The position numbers were made by a program, and so were the translations under genes. Positions 42,584-51,252 of a stretch of 64,000 bases of DNA are shown piece by piece; the first letter of the stretch is position 1; each line of letters starts with the position of its first letter. Location of the stretch: contig JAEEQS010000002.1 of assembly GCA_016285455.1 (NCBI GenBank), forward strand, positions 186,001 through 250,000, read 5' to 3'. Below the pieces are notes generated by a model, which saw only the letters and a list, made by a program, of their open reading frames with translations, was not told the DNA's origin and ran no database searches. Source of the DNA: Bacteroidales bacterium (GTDB lineage: Bacteria; Bacteroidota; Bacteroidia; Bacteroidales; UBA932).

Positions 42584-43426
42584 ATGAAAAGCTCTCTCAA
42601 AATACTGCTGTGCCTTGCTCTTCTGCCCATTGCATCGCTGAGCCTTCAGGCCCAGAGGGTGAAAAAGGCGGAGTACACCTCGGTGCAGCTTAACAACAAG
42701 TCTATCAGCAAGATTACCTGGACAACAACAACCATCAACTCCCGTTTCGATCCCCAGAAGGGAGATGATCTCAAGACTCAGGAAATCATAGCCAAGTACA
42801 AGCCGGAGGTTGACAAGTATTCAGACCCTATCGGCTTCTGCCCCGCCGGCCTGAACAGAGGCTATCCGGAATCCCCTTTGTCCAACTGGGCCACGGATGC
42901 CTATCTGGAATATGCGCAGAGGTACTTAGACACCACCTCCAGAACAGATATAAACAAAAATATAAAGATAGACTTCGCCCTGATGAACTTTGGCGGAATG
43001 CGCACGGAAATGCCTAAGGGCAATGTCTCCAGGTATGATATTCTCTCCATCTTCCCGTTCGACAACTTCCTGGTTATTGAGGAGATGGAAGGAAAGGACG
43101 TGAAAGAGCTGATGGAATTCTTTGCCAAGACAAGGGGCCAGGCGATGAGCAACGTAAAGCTTCATATAGACGGCAACACCGTCAAGGAATGCCTGATTGG
43201 CGGAAAGCCGCTAGACGAAAACCGCAAGTACGTGATAGCCACGATAGACTTCCTCTATAACGGCGGAGACAACCTCTATCCGCTGAAAAGAAGCAACTAC
43301 CTGATTGAAACCCACAAGAAACTGATGGATATATTCATTGAGTATATCCTGGACCTTACAGCAAAAGGCAAGAATATAGAAACGGCCAAAGACTCCAGGC
43401 TGATTGTTGAAAACAAGGAGAAATGA
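42584..43426 (+). CDS. 5'-nucleotidase C-terminal-domain protein (exported)
   Basis: A 280-residue protein with signal peptide MKSSLKILLCLALLPIASLSLQAQ. The rest is the substrate-binding domain normally found at the C-terminus of UshA-type 5'-nucleotidases: NWATDAYLEYA, DFALMNFGGMRTEMPKGNVSRYDILSIFPFDNFLVI and YNGGDNLYPL. There is no metallophosphatase domain in this polypeptide; it is encoded by the next gene, whose start overlaps this stop by 4 bp. Confidence 0.9.
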   Translation: MKSSLKILLCLALLPIASLSLQAQRVKKAEYTSVQLNNKSISKITWTTTTINSRFDPQKGDDLKTQEIIAKYKPEVDKYSDPIGFCPAGLNRGYPESPLSNWATDAYLEYAQRYLDTTSRTDINKNIKIDFALMNFGGMRTEMPKGNVSRYDILSIFPFDNFLVIEEMEGKDVKELMEFFAKTRGQAMSNVKLHIDGNTVKECLIGGKPLDENRKYVIATIDFLYNGGDNLYPLKRSNYLIETHKKLMDIFIEYILDLTAKGKNIETAKDSRLIVENKEK

Positions 43427-44253
43427 TTATGAAAAAGACATTGACATTTTTTGCAGCATTGCTCCTTGCTTTTACCTCAGCCCAGGGGCAGGATCTTGTG
43501 ATTCTTCACACCAACGACACCCACAGCCAGATAGAACCTCTTGCTTCCGGAAACTATAAAGGTCTTGGCGGAGTGGTACGCAGAGAAAAATACATCAATC
43601 AGGTCAGGGCGGAGAACAAGAACGTGATTCTTCTGGATGCCGGAGATTTCTCACAGGGAACTCCGTATTTCACTCTTTTCAGGGGAGATGTGGAAGTGGA
43701 ACTTATGAACGCGCTGAAGGTAGATGTGGCCACTTTCGGAAACCACGAATTCGACAACGGACAGGAGGAACTTGCCAGAAGAATCAAGATGGCAGCCTTT
43801 CCGGTCGTGAACGCAAACTACGACTTTAAAGGCACTGCTCTGGAAGGACTGATACCTCCTTATGCCATTGTGGAAAGAGGCGGAAAGAGGATTGGAATCA
43901 TAGGCCTGAGCGTACAGCTTGCCAGCCTGGTCAGCCCTTCAAGACTGGGCAAAATGAAATACCAGCATCCTTACAAGATAGTCAACCGCCTGGCACGGAA
44001 ACTCCGCAACAGAGAGAAATGCGACCTTGTTATCCTGCTGACACATTGCGGGTTCAACGATGGAACGCAGCAGAATCCTTCTGACCAGCTAATTGCCGCC
44101 AACACTGAAGGAGTTGATATAATAATCGGAGGACATTCTCATACATTCATCAAACAGCCTGCAATTGTTGAAAGCAAGACCGGAAAGAAAGTGATGATAG
44201 TCCAGGCTGGGGCAAAGGGAGAAGAAGTAGGCAGGATAGATATCTGGTTCTAG
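43423..44253 (+). CDS. Metallophosphatase domain protein (5'-nucleotidase N-terminal domain, exported)
   Basis: A 276-residue protein with signal peptide (MKKTLTFFAALLLAFTSAQGQ) and the calcineurin-like phosphatase domain of 5'-nucleotidases: LHTNDTHSQIEP, LDAGDFSQGTPYFTLF, FGNHEFDNG, THCGFNDG and GGHSHTF supply the two-metal site. With the preceding gene it would rebuild a UshA-like enzyme from two chains, in reversed gene order. A second Met two codons in (43429) is an equally good start. Its stop shares the palindrome CTAG (44250-44253) with the convergent kinase gene. Confidence 0.9.
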   Translation: MIMKKTLTFFAALLLAFTSAQGQDLVILHTNDTHSQIEPLASGNYKGLGGVVRREKYINQVRAENKNVILLDAGDFSQGTPYFTLFRGDVEVELMNALKVDVATFGNHEFDNGQEELARRIKMAAFPVVNANYDFKGTALEGLIPPYAIVERGGKRIGIIGLSVQLASLVSPSRLGKMKYQHPYKIVNRLARKLRNREKCDLVILLTHCGFNDGTQQNPSDQLIAANTEGVDIIIGGHSHTFIKQPAIVESKTGKKVMIVQAGAKGEEVGRIDIWF

Positions 44254-45671
44254 GCCTCCTTGTCAAGAGAATACAGACTGAACTTGAACACAATGCCGCC
44301 TCCCTCTCTTTCGGAGGCGGTTATTGTTCCCTTGTGGAAAGACACGGCGTTCTTGACGATAGACAAACCCAGTCCGCTTCCTCCAGTACGGCGGGTGCGG
44401 CCTTCCTCTACGCGATAGAACCTTTCAAAGATCCTGTCAAGAGCCTCGGCGGGAACTCCTTTTCCGGTATCGGTGTAAGAGAAGTTTATCTTGTATCCGC
44501 CCTCTCCGCTAGGCTGCTCTATTCCGCCTACAAGACTGATCTGAATGCCAGGCCCTCCGTGCTCTATAGAGTTGTCTATCAGGTTCTTGAATAGAGAATA
44601 TATGAGATTGTAGTTTCCGTTTATCTTCAGGCGGCTGCTGACTCTCGGGGTAAAGATTATGTTGTTTTTCTCTAGCTTGTAGCCTATTTCTTCCAGTATG
44701 TCGTCCAGGCAGTTCTTGATGTTAACTTCCTCTATCTTGTAAAGTCCTTCATCTGACTTGCCAAGTTCGGAAGACTCATCCAGCTTGTTTATGGTGGAAA
44801 CAGCATCCACGAGGTCAGACAGGCGGATGGTCTGGCTATAGGCCTTGCCCACGAACTTTCTCATCTGTTCAGCTGTCATATCCTCTGAATTGATGATTGT
44901 CTCCAGATAGGCTCTTACGCCTGTCAGAGGAGTCTTCAGCTCATGCGCTATGTTGTGGCTTAGCTGCTGCTTGAATTTTTTAGCCTGTTCAAGCTGGCTG
45001 AATGTTGAAGCTATCTCACGCCCTACATTTCCAAGTTCGTCGTTGCCGAATTTTATCTCTCCCAGCTTGTTGCCGTTGTCTTTGATGGCCCCGACCAGCT
45101 GGCTATAGGTACTAAGCGGCTTAGACAATCTTCTGAGTACATACACAAAGGTGGCTATCAAGGCTATAAGAAGAATGGCGATTAAAATGAAATAAGTGTT
45201 GTCTTTTTCAACCTGGGCCGGGCGATTTATCTCGAATTTTGAATAGGAGCGGATGATGCGGTTTCCAACACGCTTTGCGTAATACAGGTATTCAGCATCA
45301 GGCTCACCAACAGAACTCCTCAGCGCGCTCCCCTCCCCGGAAGACAGGGCATTAGCTATCTCTGTGGCAGACAGAACGTTGTCGGGCACAGAAATATCTT
45401 TCTGGCGAGAGTCGTATAAAACTTCTCCCAGAGTGTCTACTAAGGTAAATCCTATTCCGCCATCGAGGATTATGCTTTCTGCTTTGCGCCCCATCGCAAG
45501 ACTGTCGTCAACAAAAACAACAGCATCGCGGAGTTCCTTCTGGAGAGCGGAAATGCTGTAGCTTCTGCTCTGTCTGGATACATAAAGAACAAAGAACAGC
45601 GCCACAAGGGTTAACAGTATAAGCAGGTAGATTACAAGCCTATAGCGGTATTTGAGTTCGAGTCTCTTCAT
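44250..45671 (-). CDS. Sensor histidine kinase (PhoR-like)
   Basis: A 473-residue membrane kinase. Transmembrane helix ~12-32, a periplasmic sensor domain, a second helix ~165-185, HAMP-like linker, then HisKA with the phospho-acceptor His in LSHNIAHELKTPLTGVR, and HATPase_c with N box NLIDNSIEHG, DTGKGVP and GGSGLGLSIV. It overlaps the response-regulator gene by 4 bp. The ligand is unknown. Confidence 0.92.
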   Translation of the reverse strand: MKRLELKYRYRLVIYLLILLTLVALFFVLYVSRQSRSYSISALQKELRDAVVFVDDSLAMGRKAESIILDGGIGFTLVDTLGEVLYDSRQKDISVPDNVLSATEIANALSSGEGSALRSSVGEPDAEYLYYAKRVGNRIIRSYSKFEINRPAQVEKDNTYFILIAILLIALIATFVYVLRRLSKPLSTYSQLVGAIKDNGNKLGEIKFGNDELGNVGREIASTFSQLEQAKKFKQQLSHNIAHELKTPLTGVRAYLETIINSEDMTAEQMRKFVGKAYSQTIRLSDLVDAVSTINKLDESSELGKSDEGLYKIEEVNIKNCLDDILEEIGYKLEKNNIIFTPRVSSRLKINGNYNLIYSLFKNLIDNSIEHGGPGIQISLVGGIEQPSGEGGYKINFSYTDTGKGVPAEALDRIFERFYRVEEGRTRRTGGSGLGLSIVKNAVSFHKGTITASEREGGGIVFKFSLYSLDKEA

Positions 45672-46459
45672 TTATCTTGGCCGGAGTGAGGCTTCTGGAT
45701 GCAATAGCCGTAGCCGGAACGGTTCTGGATCAGTTCACCGGCCTTGCCGAGTTTTTTCCTTAGACGGGCAATGTGCACGTCAACCGTTCTCTGAAGAACA
45801 AAGCCGTCTTCTTTCCACACTTTTTTTAGTATGTCTTCTCTGGAGAAAATCTTTCCTGAGCCACGCGCAAGAAGAAGAAGAATGTCCAGCTCCTTGCGTG
45901 TGAGGAACACTTCTGTTCCGTTTGCAACAACGTGGTTTTCAGCCGCATCCACCTTCAAAATTCCAAAGTCAAAGAATGTCTGGCTTTCCTGATCTTCCGC
46001 CGCCGGCTGAACCGCATTTCCTGAATCCGCCCTTTTCCAGGATGAAGAAGAGGCAGCATCTCCCTGAAGCCTGCGCCCGCTGCGGGAAAGCACGGCTCCT
46101 ACTCTTGCTACTACTTCGTTCACGGAGAAAGGCTTGGAGATGTAATCGTCTCCGCCCGTGCTGAATCCCTTGAGGATATCATCTTCCGTGTCCAGAGCCG
46201 TTACAAAGATTATAGGAACGTTGCTCTTGTAGTCTTCCCTGAGAAGCTTTGCCAGCTTGAGGCCGCTGATTCCGCCTAGCATAATGTCCAGCAGCAAAAG
46301 ATCATACTTCTGCGCAGCTATCTGGGAAAGAGCTTCCTCTGCGCTCAGCGATGTCTTGACCTGGTAACCGGCCCTTTCGAGATTGTACTGGAGAATTTCG
46401 CAGATGTCTTCTTCATCATCTACCACCAGTATCCTTGGCTTGTTCTTTGACTCTTCCAT
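45668..46459 (-). CDS. OmpR/PhoB-family response regulator
   Basis: A 263-residue regulator. The receiver domain has VVDDEEDICE, the phospho-acceptor Asp in LLLLDIMLGG and the conserved Lys in YISKPFS. The winged-helix domain has ARGSGKIFSREDILKKVWKEDGFVLQRTVDVHIARLRKKLG. Between them is a longer than usual linker (~130-165) rich in S, R and Q. A TATATTTG box (46465-46472, minus strand) lies 6 bp before the ATG, so the leader is very short. It pairs with the downstream kinase. Confidence 0.93.
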   Translation of the reverse strand: MEESKNKPRILVVDDEEDICEILQYNLERAGYQVKTSLSAEEALSQIAAQKYDLLLLDIMLGGISGLKLAKLLREDYKSNVPIIFVTALDTEDDILKGFSTGGDDYISKPFSVNEVVARVGAVLSRSGRRLQGDAASSSSWKRADSGNAVQPAAEDQESQTFFDFGILKVDAAENHVVANGTEVFLTRKELDILLLLARGSGKIFSREDILKKVWKEDGFVLQRTVDVHIARLRKKLGKAGELIQNRSGYGYCIQKPHSGQDK

Positions 46460-46528
46460 AGTTGCAAATATAGTATTTATTGACCTATATTTATTAACTT
46501 AGCGCACTGTTTGAAAAGAAGCTGAAAA

Positions 46529-47128
46529 ATGACATACAAGAAAAAGGAAATATTCACGCCTGAAACAACAAGTAAACTGGCTGCTCACTACAAGGAAATC
46601 CTAGACCTTATTGGAGAAGATTCTTCCAGAGAAGGTCTGCTTAAAACTCCTGAGAGAGTAGCCAAAAGCATGCAGTTTCTGATGCACGGCTATCAGATTG
46701 ATCCTGTGGCAATTCTCAAGAGCGCTATGTTCAAGGAAGAATACCAGCAGATGGTTCTGGTAAAAGACATAGAACTGTATTCGATGTGCGAGCATCACCT
46801 TCTGCCTTTCTACGGCAAAGCTCACGTGGCCTACATTCCAAACGGATTCATTACCGGCCTTAGCAAGATCCCGAGAGTGGTAGACGCTTACGCCCGCAGG
46901 CTTCAGGTTCAGGAGAGGCTTACGGTTCAGATCAGAGACTGCATACAGAAAACCCTCAAGCCGCTGGGAGTGGCCGTGGTGATTGAGGCTGCCCATATGT
47001 GCATGCAGATCCGCGGCGTCCAGAAACAGAACTCAGTGACCACTACATCCGCCTTTACGGGAGCTTTCCTTAACAACCGCAAGACCAGAGAGGAGTTCCT
47101 CCGACTTATAGGTTCTACGCTTCACTAA
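46529..47128 (+). CDS. folE: GTP cyclohydrolase I
   Basis: A 199-residue enzyme making 7,8-dihydroneopterin triphosphate from GTP, the first step to folate. The zinc-binding motif [18 protein letters not shown] and the [23 protein letters not shown] helix are diagnostic, with [24 protein letters not shown] near the end. Length is normal for the short bacterial form. It starts the run folE-mqnB-ABC-pduO. Confidence 0.95.
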   Translation: MTYKKKEIFTPETTSKLAAHYKEILDLIGEDSSREGLLKTPERVAKSMQFLMHGYQIDPVAILKSAMFKEEYQQMVLVKDIELYSMCEHHLLPFYGKAHVAYIPNGFITGLSKIPRVVDAYARRLQVQERLTVQIRDCIQKTLKPLGVAVVIEAAHMCMQIRGVQKQNSVTTTSAFTGAFLNNRKTREEFLRLIGSTLH

Positions 47129-47153
47129 CATTAAACCGCTAACAGACAGAACG

Positions 47154-47855
47154 ATGGAAACGGACAATATGAGAATTCTGATTTGCGCCGCCGAACAAGA
47201 AGAATTGGACAGCGCCACCCAGGCTCTTCGCCTTTATGAAAGCAAGCTTGCAGGCAAGATCCAGGTAGATTTCCTGCTTACCGGAATAGGCACCACATCT
47301 GCCTGCTACCGCATAGCAAAAAAGCTGGTGGAAGCAGAATCGGAAGGTAACCGCTACTCTCTGGCCATAGACATAGGCATTGCCGGAAGCTACGACCTTG
47401 AAAAGTTCCCGATAGGAAGCGTCGCCCTGATTGAGAAGGAGTTCTTTGGAGACCTTGGCTTTATGACCGCATACGGATTCCAATCTCTGTTCGACGCCAA
47501 AACTCTGGACGCCAACCTCTTCCCGTTCAAAGACGGAGCTTTGGAGATGCTTCCGCTTCCGGATTTCTTCAACGATATTGCATCCAATTTCAAAAGAGCG
47601 ACAGGCGTTACCGTCCAGACAATTACCGGAAACGGCAAAACCATCGCGATGCTCAAAGACAAATACTCTGCCCACATAGAATCAATGGAAGGCGCCGCCT
47701 TCTTCTACGTTTGCCTCAACGAGAACGTCAAGTTTATGGAGTTCCGCAGTGTTTCCAACAGGGTTGGAGAGGAAGACACATCCAAGTGGGAGAGCACCAA
47801 AGCCCTTGAGGCTCTGATAGATGCGCTCAAGTTATTCTTCAGCCGTCTAGCTTAA
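47154..47855 (+). CDS. mqnB: Nucleoside phosphorylase-fold hydrolase, probably futalosine hydrolase
   Basis: A 233-residue member of the MTA/SAH nucleosidase superfamily. AIDIGIAGSYDLEKFPIGSVALIEKEFFGDLG and ESMEGAAFFYVCLNENVKFMEFRSVSNRVGEEDTSKW resemble the futalosine hydrolases of Bacteroidetes more than MTA/SAH nucleosidase (MTN), where the motif is usually DMEGAA. It would cleave futalosine in the alternative menaquinone route. The other mqn genes are not in the window, so this needs that context. A second start at 47169 (MRILICAAEQ) is equally possible. Confidence 0.65.
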   Translation: METDNMRILICAAEQEELDSATQALRLYESKLAGKIQVDFLLTGIGTTSACYRIAKKLVEAESEGNRYSLAIDIGIAGSYDLEKFPIGSVALIEKEFFGDLGFMTAYGFQSLFDAKTLDANLFPFKDGALEMLPLPDFFNDIASNFKRATGVTVQTITGNGKTIAMLKDKYSAHIESMEGAAFFYVCLNENVKFMEFRSVSNRVGEEDTSKWESTKALEALIDALKLFFSRLA

Positions 47856-47889
47856 AGCTAAACCATTGGAAAGATAAGGAGATGGAGAT

Positions 47890-48615
47890 ATGGAAACAGA
47901 TAATCAGAACACAGTCATAAGGATAGAGGATCTTCACAAAATCTACTCCCTCGGCTCTCAGCAAGTAAACGCCCTGGACGGAGTTTCTTTGTCCATTAAG
48001 AAAAACGACTACATAGCCATAATGGGCCCTTCCGGAAGCGGCAAGTCCACAATGATGAACATCCTAGGCTGCCTGGATACCCCTACTTCCGGCCGATACA
48101 TTCTTGGCGGAACAGACGTAAGCCAGATGGAAGACAGTGAGCTTGCAGACGTGCGTAACCGCCAGATCGGCTTTGTATTCCAGTCTTTCAACCTTCTTCC
48201 AAGATACTCTGCCCTTGAGAATGTGGCACTTCCTCTAATTTACTGCGGCACGCCGGTAAGGGAGCGCATTGCCCAGGGGACCAAAGCTTTGGAAATTGTA
48301 GGCCTTTCAGACAGAATGGACCATAAGCCTAGTGAACTTTCCGGAGGACAGAGGCAGAGAGTTGCCATCGCCAGAGCCATCATCAACAACCCAACCATCA
48401 TTCTGGCAGACGAGCCAACCGGCAACCTCGACACCAAAACCTCCGTGGAGATTATGAACATCTTTGAGAAAATCTGGCGGCAGGGCAACACCATAATCAT
48501 CGTCACCCACGAAGAAGACATTTCCAAGTTTGCCAGGAGAATTGTCCGTCTCCGCGACGGGAAAATAGAAAGCGACACAGTTAATCCTAACCCAACACTA
48601 GCCAACATATTATGA
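47890..48615 (+). CDS. ABC transporter ATP-binding protein (MacB/LolD type)
   Basis: A 241-residue ATPase. Walker [20 protein letters not shown]-loop [16 protein letters not shown], signature [14 protein letters not shown], Walker [13 protein letters not shown]. This pattern is typical of MacB/LolD/FtsE-like ATPases that act with FtsX-fold permeases. No such permease is adjacent; its stop overlaps the adenosyltransferase start by 4 bp. The permease partner must be encoded elsewhere. Confidence 0.92.
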   Translation: METDNQNTVIRIEDLHKIYSLGSQQVNALDGVSLSIKKNDYIAIMGPSGSGKSTMMNILGCLDTPTSGRYILGGTDVSQMEDSELADVRNRQIGFVFQSFNLLPRYSALENVALPLIYCGTPVRERIAQGTKALEIVGLSDRMDHKPSELSGGQRQRVAIARAIINNPTIILADEPTGNLDTKTSVEIMNIFEKIWRQGNTIIIVTHEEDISKFARRIVRLRDGKIESDTVNPNPTLANIL

Positions 48616-49190
48616 AAATATACACCAAAACCGGAGACCAGGGAACCACTTCCCTTGTAGGAGGAAAACGAGTTTTCAAAAACGACCCGAGAGTTGAAGC
48701 CTACGGCGACGCAGACGAGCTGATCTCCTATCTTGGCCTTATCATCGCCGAGAGCGAAAATCCCGCAAACAAGGCAGAGACCGCCGTGCGCATCCGCAAA
48801 GACATTCTCCGCATCCAGCAGACTCTGATGCAGGTTTCCGCCTTCCTGGCTATGCCGGAAGAGGGCACAGGCAAGGCTCTTAAGCCTATGGATGACGCAG
48901 AAACGGAATTCCTGGAAAACGGAATAGACCAGATGACAAGCCAGATGCCGCCGCAGAAGGCCTTCGTCATCCCGGGAGCCCCTATCCAGGCCGCCCATTG
49001 CCACGTGGCCCGCACAATCTGCCGCAGGGTGGAAAGGCGCTGCGTCAACCTCCACGCCACAGATGAAAATCTTGAAGATAATCTTTCCAAGTGCAAAAAA
49101 TACATCAACCGCCTGAGTGACTATCTTTTTACTTTGGCACGATATTTCTGTACGATCACCAGCACCAGCGAAACATTTTGGCTGCCGTAA
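48612..49190 (+). CDS. pduO: Cob(I)alamin adenosyltransferase, PduO type
   Basis: A 192-residue enzyme that adenosylates cob(I)alamin with ATP. The PduO N-terminal motif is [33 protein letters not shown], and the second conserved block is CRRVERRCV. It makes the adenosylcobalamin needed by the methylmalonyl-CoA mutase at 19-23 kb. It overlaps the ABC ATPase gene by 4 bp (ATGA). Confidence 0.93.
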   Translation: MKIYTKTGDQGTTSLVGGKRVFKNDPRVEAYGDADELISYLGLIIAESENPANKAETAVRIRKDILRIQQTLMQVSAFLAMPEEGTGKALKPMDDAETEFLENGIDQMTSQMPPQKAFVIPGAPIQAAHCHVARTICRRVERRCVNLHATDENLEDNLSKCKKYINRLSDYLFTLARYFCTITSTSETFWLP

Positions 49191-49200
49191 CAAAAAAATG

Positions 49201-49229
49201 TTGCAGAATAGAAAATAGTATTATATTTG
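49201..49229 (+). promoter_or_regulatory. Promoter of the DUF2795 gene
   Basis: TTG (49201-49203), 18 bp, then TATATTTG (49222-49229), 22 bp before the ATG at 49252. A good fit to the Bacteroidetes consensus. Confidence 0.6.
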
Positions 49230-49251
49230 CACCCCCAAATTTGATAGAAAG

Positions 49252-49473
49252 ATGTATTGGACATTAGAGCTAGCATCAAAACTTGAAGATGCTCCTTGGC
49301 CAGCAACCAAGAGTGAATTACTTGATTATGCAGTCCGTTCCGGCGCGCCTGACGAAGTGATTGAGAACCTCAACGACATCGAAGACGAAGAAGAAGTATT
49401 CGACAGCATAGAAGACCTTTGGCCTGACTATCCTAGCAAGGAAGACTTCTTTTTCAACGAAGACGAATACTAG
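49252..49473 (+). CDS. Small acidic DUF2795-type protein
   Basis: A 73-residue acidic protein: MYWTLELASKLEDAPWPATKSELLDYAVRSGAPDEVIENL, then a D/E-rich tail ending FFFNEDEY. This is the DUF2795 layout, widely conserved in Bacteroidetes and of unknown function. It has its own promoter and is followed by a hairpin, so it is expressed alone. Confidence 0.88.
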   Translation: MYWTLELASKLEDAPWPATKSELLDYAVRSGAPDEVIENLNDIEDEEEVFDSIEDLWPDYPSKEDFFFNEDEY

Positions 49474-49517
49474 TCCTAATTGAGGAGCAAAACCTCTCTA
49501 AAAGCATTGATTGAAAG

Positions 49518-49556
49518 AAAAAGACAGGAAATTCATTTCCTTGTCTTTTCTTTTTT
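49518..49556. terminator. Bidirectional terminator between convergent genes
   Basis: AAAGACAGGAAAT and ATTTCCTTGTCTTT pair with one bulged T around a two-base loop. A T-rich run follows on the plus strand (CTTTTCTTTTTT), and A-rich flank on the other side gives T on the minus strand. It ends the DUF2795 gene and probably also the convergent TPR-LuxR gene. Confidence 0.8.
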
Positions 49557-50793
49557 AGAACAGGCCTTTTTCCTTTGCCTTGATAACGAGTTCTGCAGCG
49601 GTAGAAGCCTCAAACTTTGAAAGCAGTTTCTTACGGTACCATTTTATGGTAGGAAGAGAAAGATACATTTTCTCAGCGATTTGAGGACTTGTCTTGCCCT
49701 GGGAAATAAGCTGCAGTATCTGGTGTTCCCTTTCCGTCAGATCCACTTCCTGGCCGGAAGAATTGCCTTCGGTCTTTTCCATAACACTGATGGCTTCTTC
49801 TATTACCTCGTCTGCCGCAACGCTTTTACGCCTTAGCAGGGCGTTTCTTCTTACGTAAAGCATAAGGGCAATCATCAGAGCCACCAGGCACAGAGCTCCC
49901 CAGAAGAGCCATCTGAGCTGCTTTTTCTGCTGAAGCAGTACTTTCCTCATTACATCCAGGGTTTCCAGCCTTGCCCTGAATTCCTGATCTTCGTGGAGAG
50001 AATAGTACTTGTCTGCCTCTTCCAGGCACTTGAGGGCTCTGGAGGTTTTTCCCTGAGCCAGGTACAGTGCACCCAGGCCTTTCAGCGGAGAAGATATTTG
50101 TAGGGAGTCTCCGCTTTCCCTTGCATAGCCCAAAGACTTGTTGTAGCACTCTTCCGCCTGGGAATAATCTCCCTCGTCCAGCCAGGTCTCTCCCATATTG
50201 TACCAAAGTATGGCGTTGCTTTCCTTCCATCCGTACTTGTCAAAAATCTCTCCGGCCTTCTTGTAATAGTCCATAGCCTTTGGAATGGAATCCATCATAT
50301 TGTACATGTTGCCCAAAGCCCCATACAGGGTAGATTTGGCGTCGTCTATGGTTGACTGTGGATAGCCTTCAGGATGCTGAGGAGTTGTAGCCCCGCCTTC
50401 CATCGTCTTTATCGCATCCAGAGACTTGTTGTAATAGAAGATCGCCGAGTCCCATTGTTCCGCCGCATAATAATGCATTCCCAGCACTTTGGCCGCGTCA
50501 AAGTATGCAAACCAGTAACCTTTTTCCTGGCTCAGTGCCAATGTTTTGCGGGCAAACATCATGCTCCGCTCCCTGTTTATCTGCAGATAGCCCCACATCA
50601 AGTCTTTGTATGCTGTAAGCAAGCCGTCAATTTCTCCGTCAGAGGCCAAAGCTATCTTTTCCGGCGTCCAACCCGCTACAACTTTTTCCAATGAATCTGT
50701 ATTGTGCCCCCTGTGGTCTGAATACTGGGCCAAAGCAGATGAACAGCAGAACAGAACCAAAACAACAGCTGCAATCTTTCTCATAAAACTCAA
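49555..50793 (-). CDS. Membrane-bound TPR protein with C-terminal LuxR-type HTH
   Basis: A 412-residue regulator. It has a signal or anchor (MRKIAAVVLVLFCCSSALAQ), about five tetratricopeptide repeats (~70-300), a transmembrane helix (LFWGALCLVALMIALMLYV, ~305-325) and a cytoplasmic LuxR-type HTH, LTEREHQILQLISQGKTSPQIAEKMYLSLPTIKWYRKKLL. This topology, sensor TPRs outside and DNA-binding domain inside, is common in Bacteroidetes. It is divergent from a short gene whose product is almost only the same HTH. Two palindromes lie between them. Confidence 0.88.
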   Translation of the reverse strand: MSFMRKIAAVVLVLFCCSSALAQYSDHRGHNTDSLEKVVAGWTPEKIALASDGEIDGLLTAYKDLMWGYLQINRERSMMFARKTLALSQEKGYWFAYFDAAKVLGMHYYAAEQWDSAIFYYNKSLDAIKTMEGGATTPQHPEGYPQSTIDDAKSTLYGALGNMYNMMDSIPKAMDYYKKAGEIFDKYGWKESNAILWYNMGETWLDEGDYSQAEECYNKSLGYARESGDSLQISSPLKGLGALYLAQGKTSRALKCLEEADKYYSLHEDQEFRARLETLDVMRKVLLQQKKQLRWLFWGALCLVALMIALMLYVRRNALLRRKSVAADEVIEEAISVMEKTEGNSSGQEVDLTEREHQILQLISQGKTSPQIAEKMYLSLPTIKWYRKKLLSKFEASTAAELVIKAKEKGLF

Positions 50794-50853
50794 TTGTTTA
50801 ATTCAACACAAATTTAGCAAACTCTCGCCAAAACTCCCTGAAACCCTAATTTC

Positions 50854-50899
50854 TATACCAAAGTATAATGGGCGCAAGGATTTTTCTATCCCAAAGGAT
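50854..50899. promoter_or_regulatory. Two short palindromes between divergent LuxR-HTH genes
   Basis: TATAC-CAAA-GTATA (50854-50867) and ATCC-CAAA-GGAT (50888-50899) have the same CAAA centre, and the centres lie 33 bp apart, about three helical turns. They sit in the 165-bp gap between two genes that both encode LuxR-type HTH domains, so they are candidate operators for one or both. Confidence 0.5.
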
Positions 50900-50958
50900 G
50901 GTGCGCGGGAGAAAATGATTCCCGAATTTTGCATTGAAAAACAAACACTTGTCTAAGT

Positions 50959-51171
50959 ATGGCCGATACAACCAACAACATTACACTTACGGAAAAAGAA
51001 ACCGTAATTCTGAAAATGATAGCAGAAGGCAAAACCAGCCCAGATATAGCCAAGGCCTTGTGCCTGAGCCTTCCAACAATCAAATGGTACCGCAAGCGCC
51101 TTAAAGACAAATTCGGCTGCTCCAGCACCGTAATGTTAATCAGGAAGGCTATGGAATGGCATTTGTTATAG
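50959..51171 (+). CDS. Stand-alone LuxR-type HTH protein
   Basis: A 70-residue protein that is almost wholly a LuxR-type DNA-binding domain: ITLTEKETVILKMIAEGKTSPDIAKALCLSLPTIKWYRKRLKDKFGCSS. It is closely similar to the C-terminus of the divergent TPR-LuxR protein, including SLPTIKWYRK. With no sensor domain it may compete with, or dimerise with, its neighbour. It could be a duplicate of that domain, but it has its own start and intact frame. Confidence 0.8.
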   Translation: MADTTNNITLTEKETVILKMIAEGKTSPDIAKALCLSLPTIKWYRKRLKDKFGCSSTVMLIRKAMEWHLL

Positions 51172-51252
51172 ATTTTTCGTACATTTGAAAACTTAACGCA
51201 TAAAAAACATCATAATCCAAACGCAAAATCATTAATATCAAATACAACAAGT

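Noticed and set aside
48240-49193. 317-residue minus-strand ORF opposite the ABC ATPase and pduO
   Set aside because: It covers two well-supported plus-strand genes and shows no family motif.
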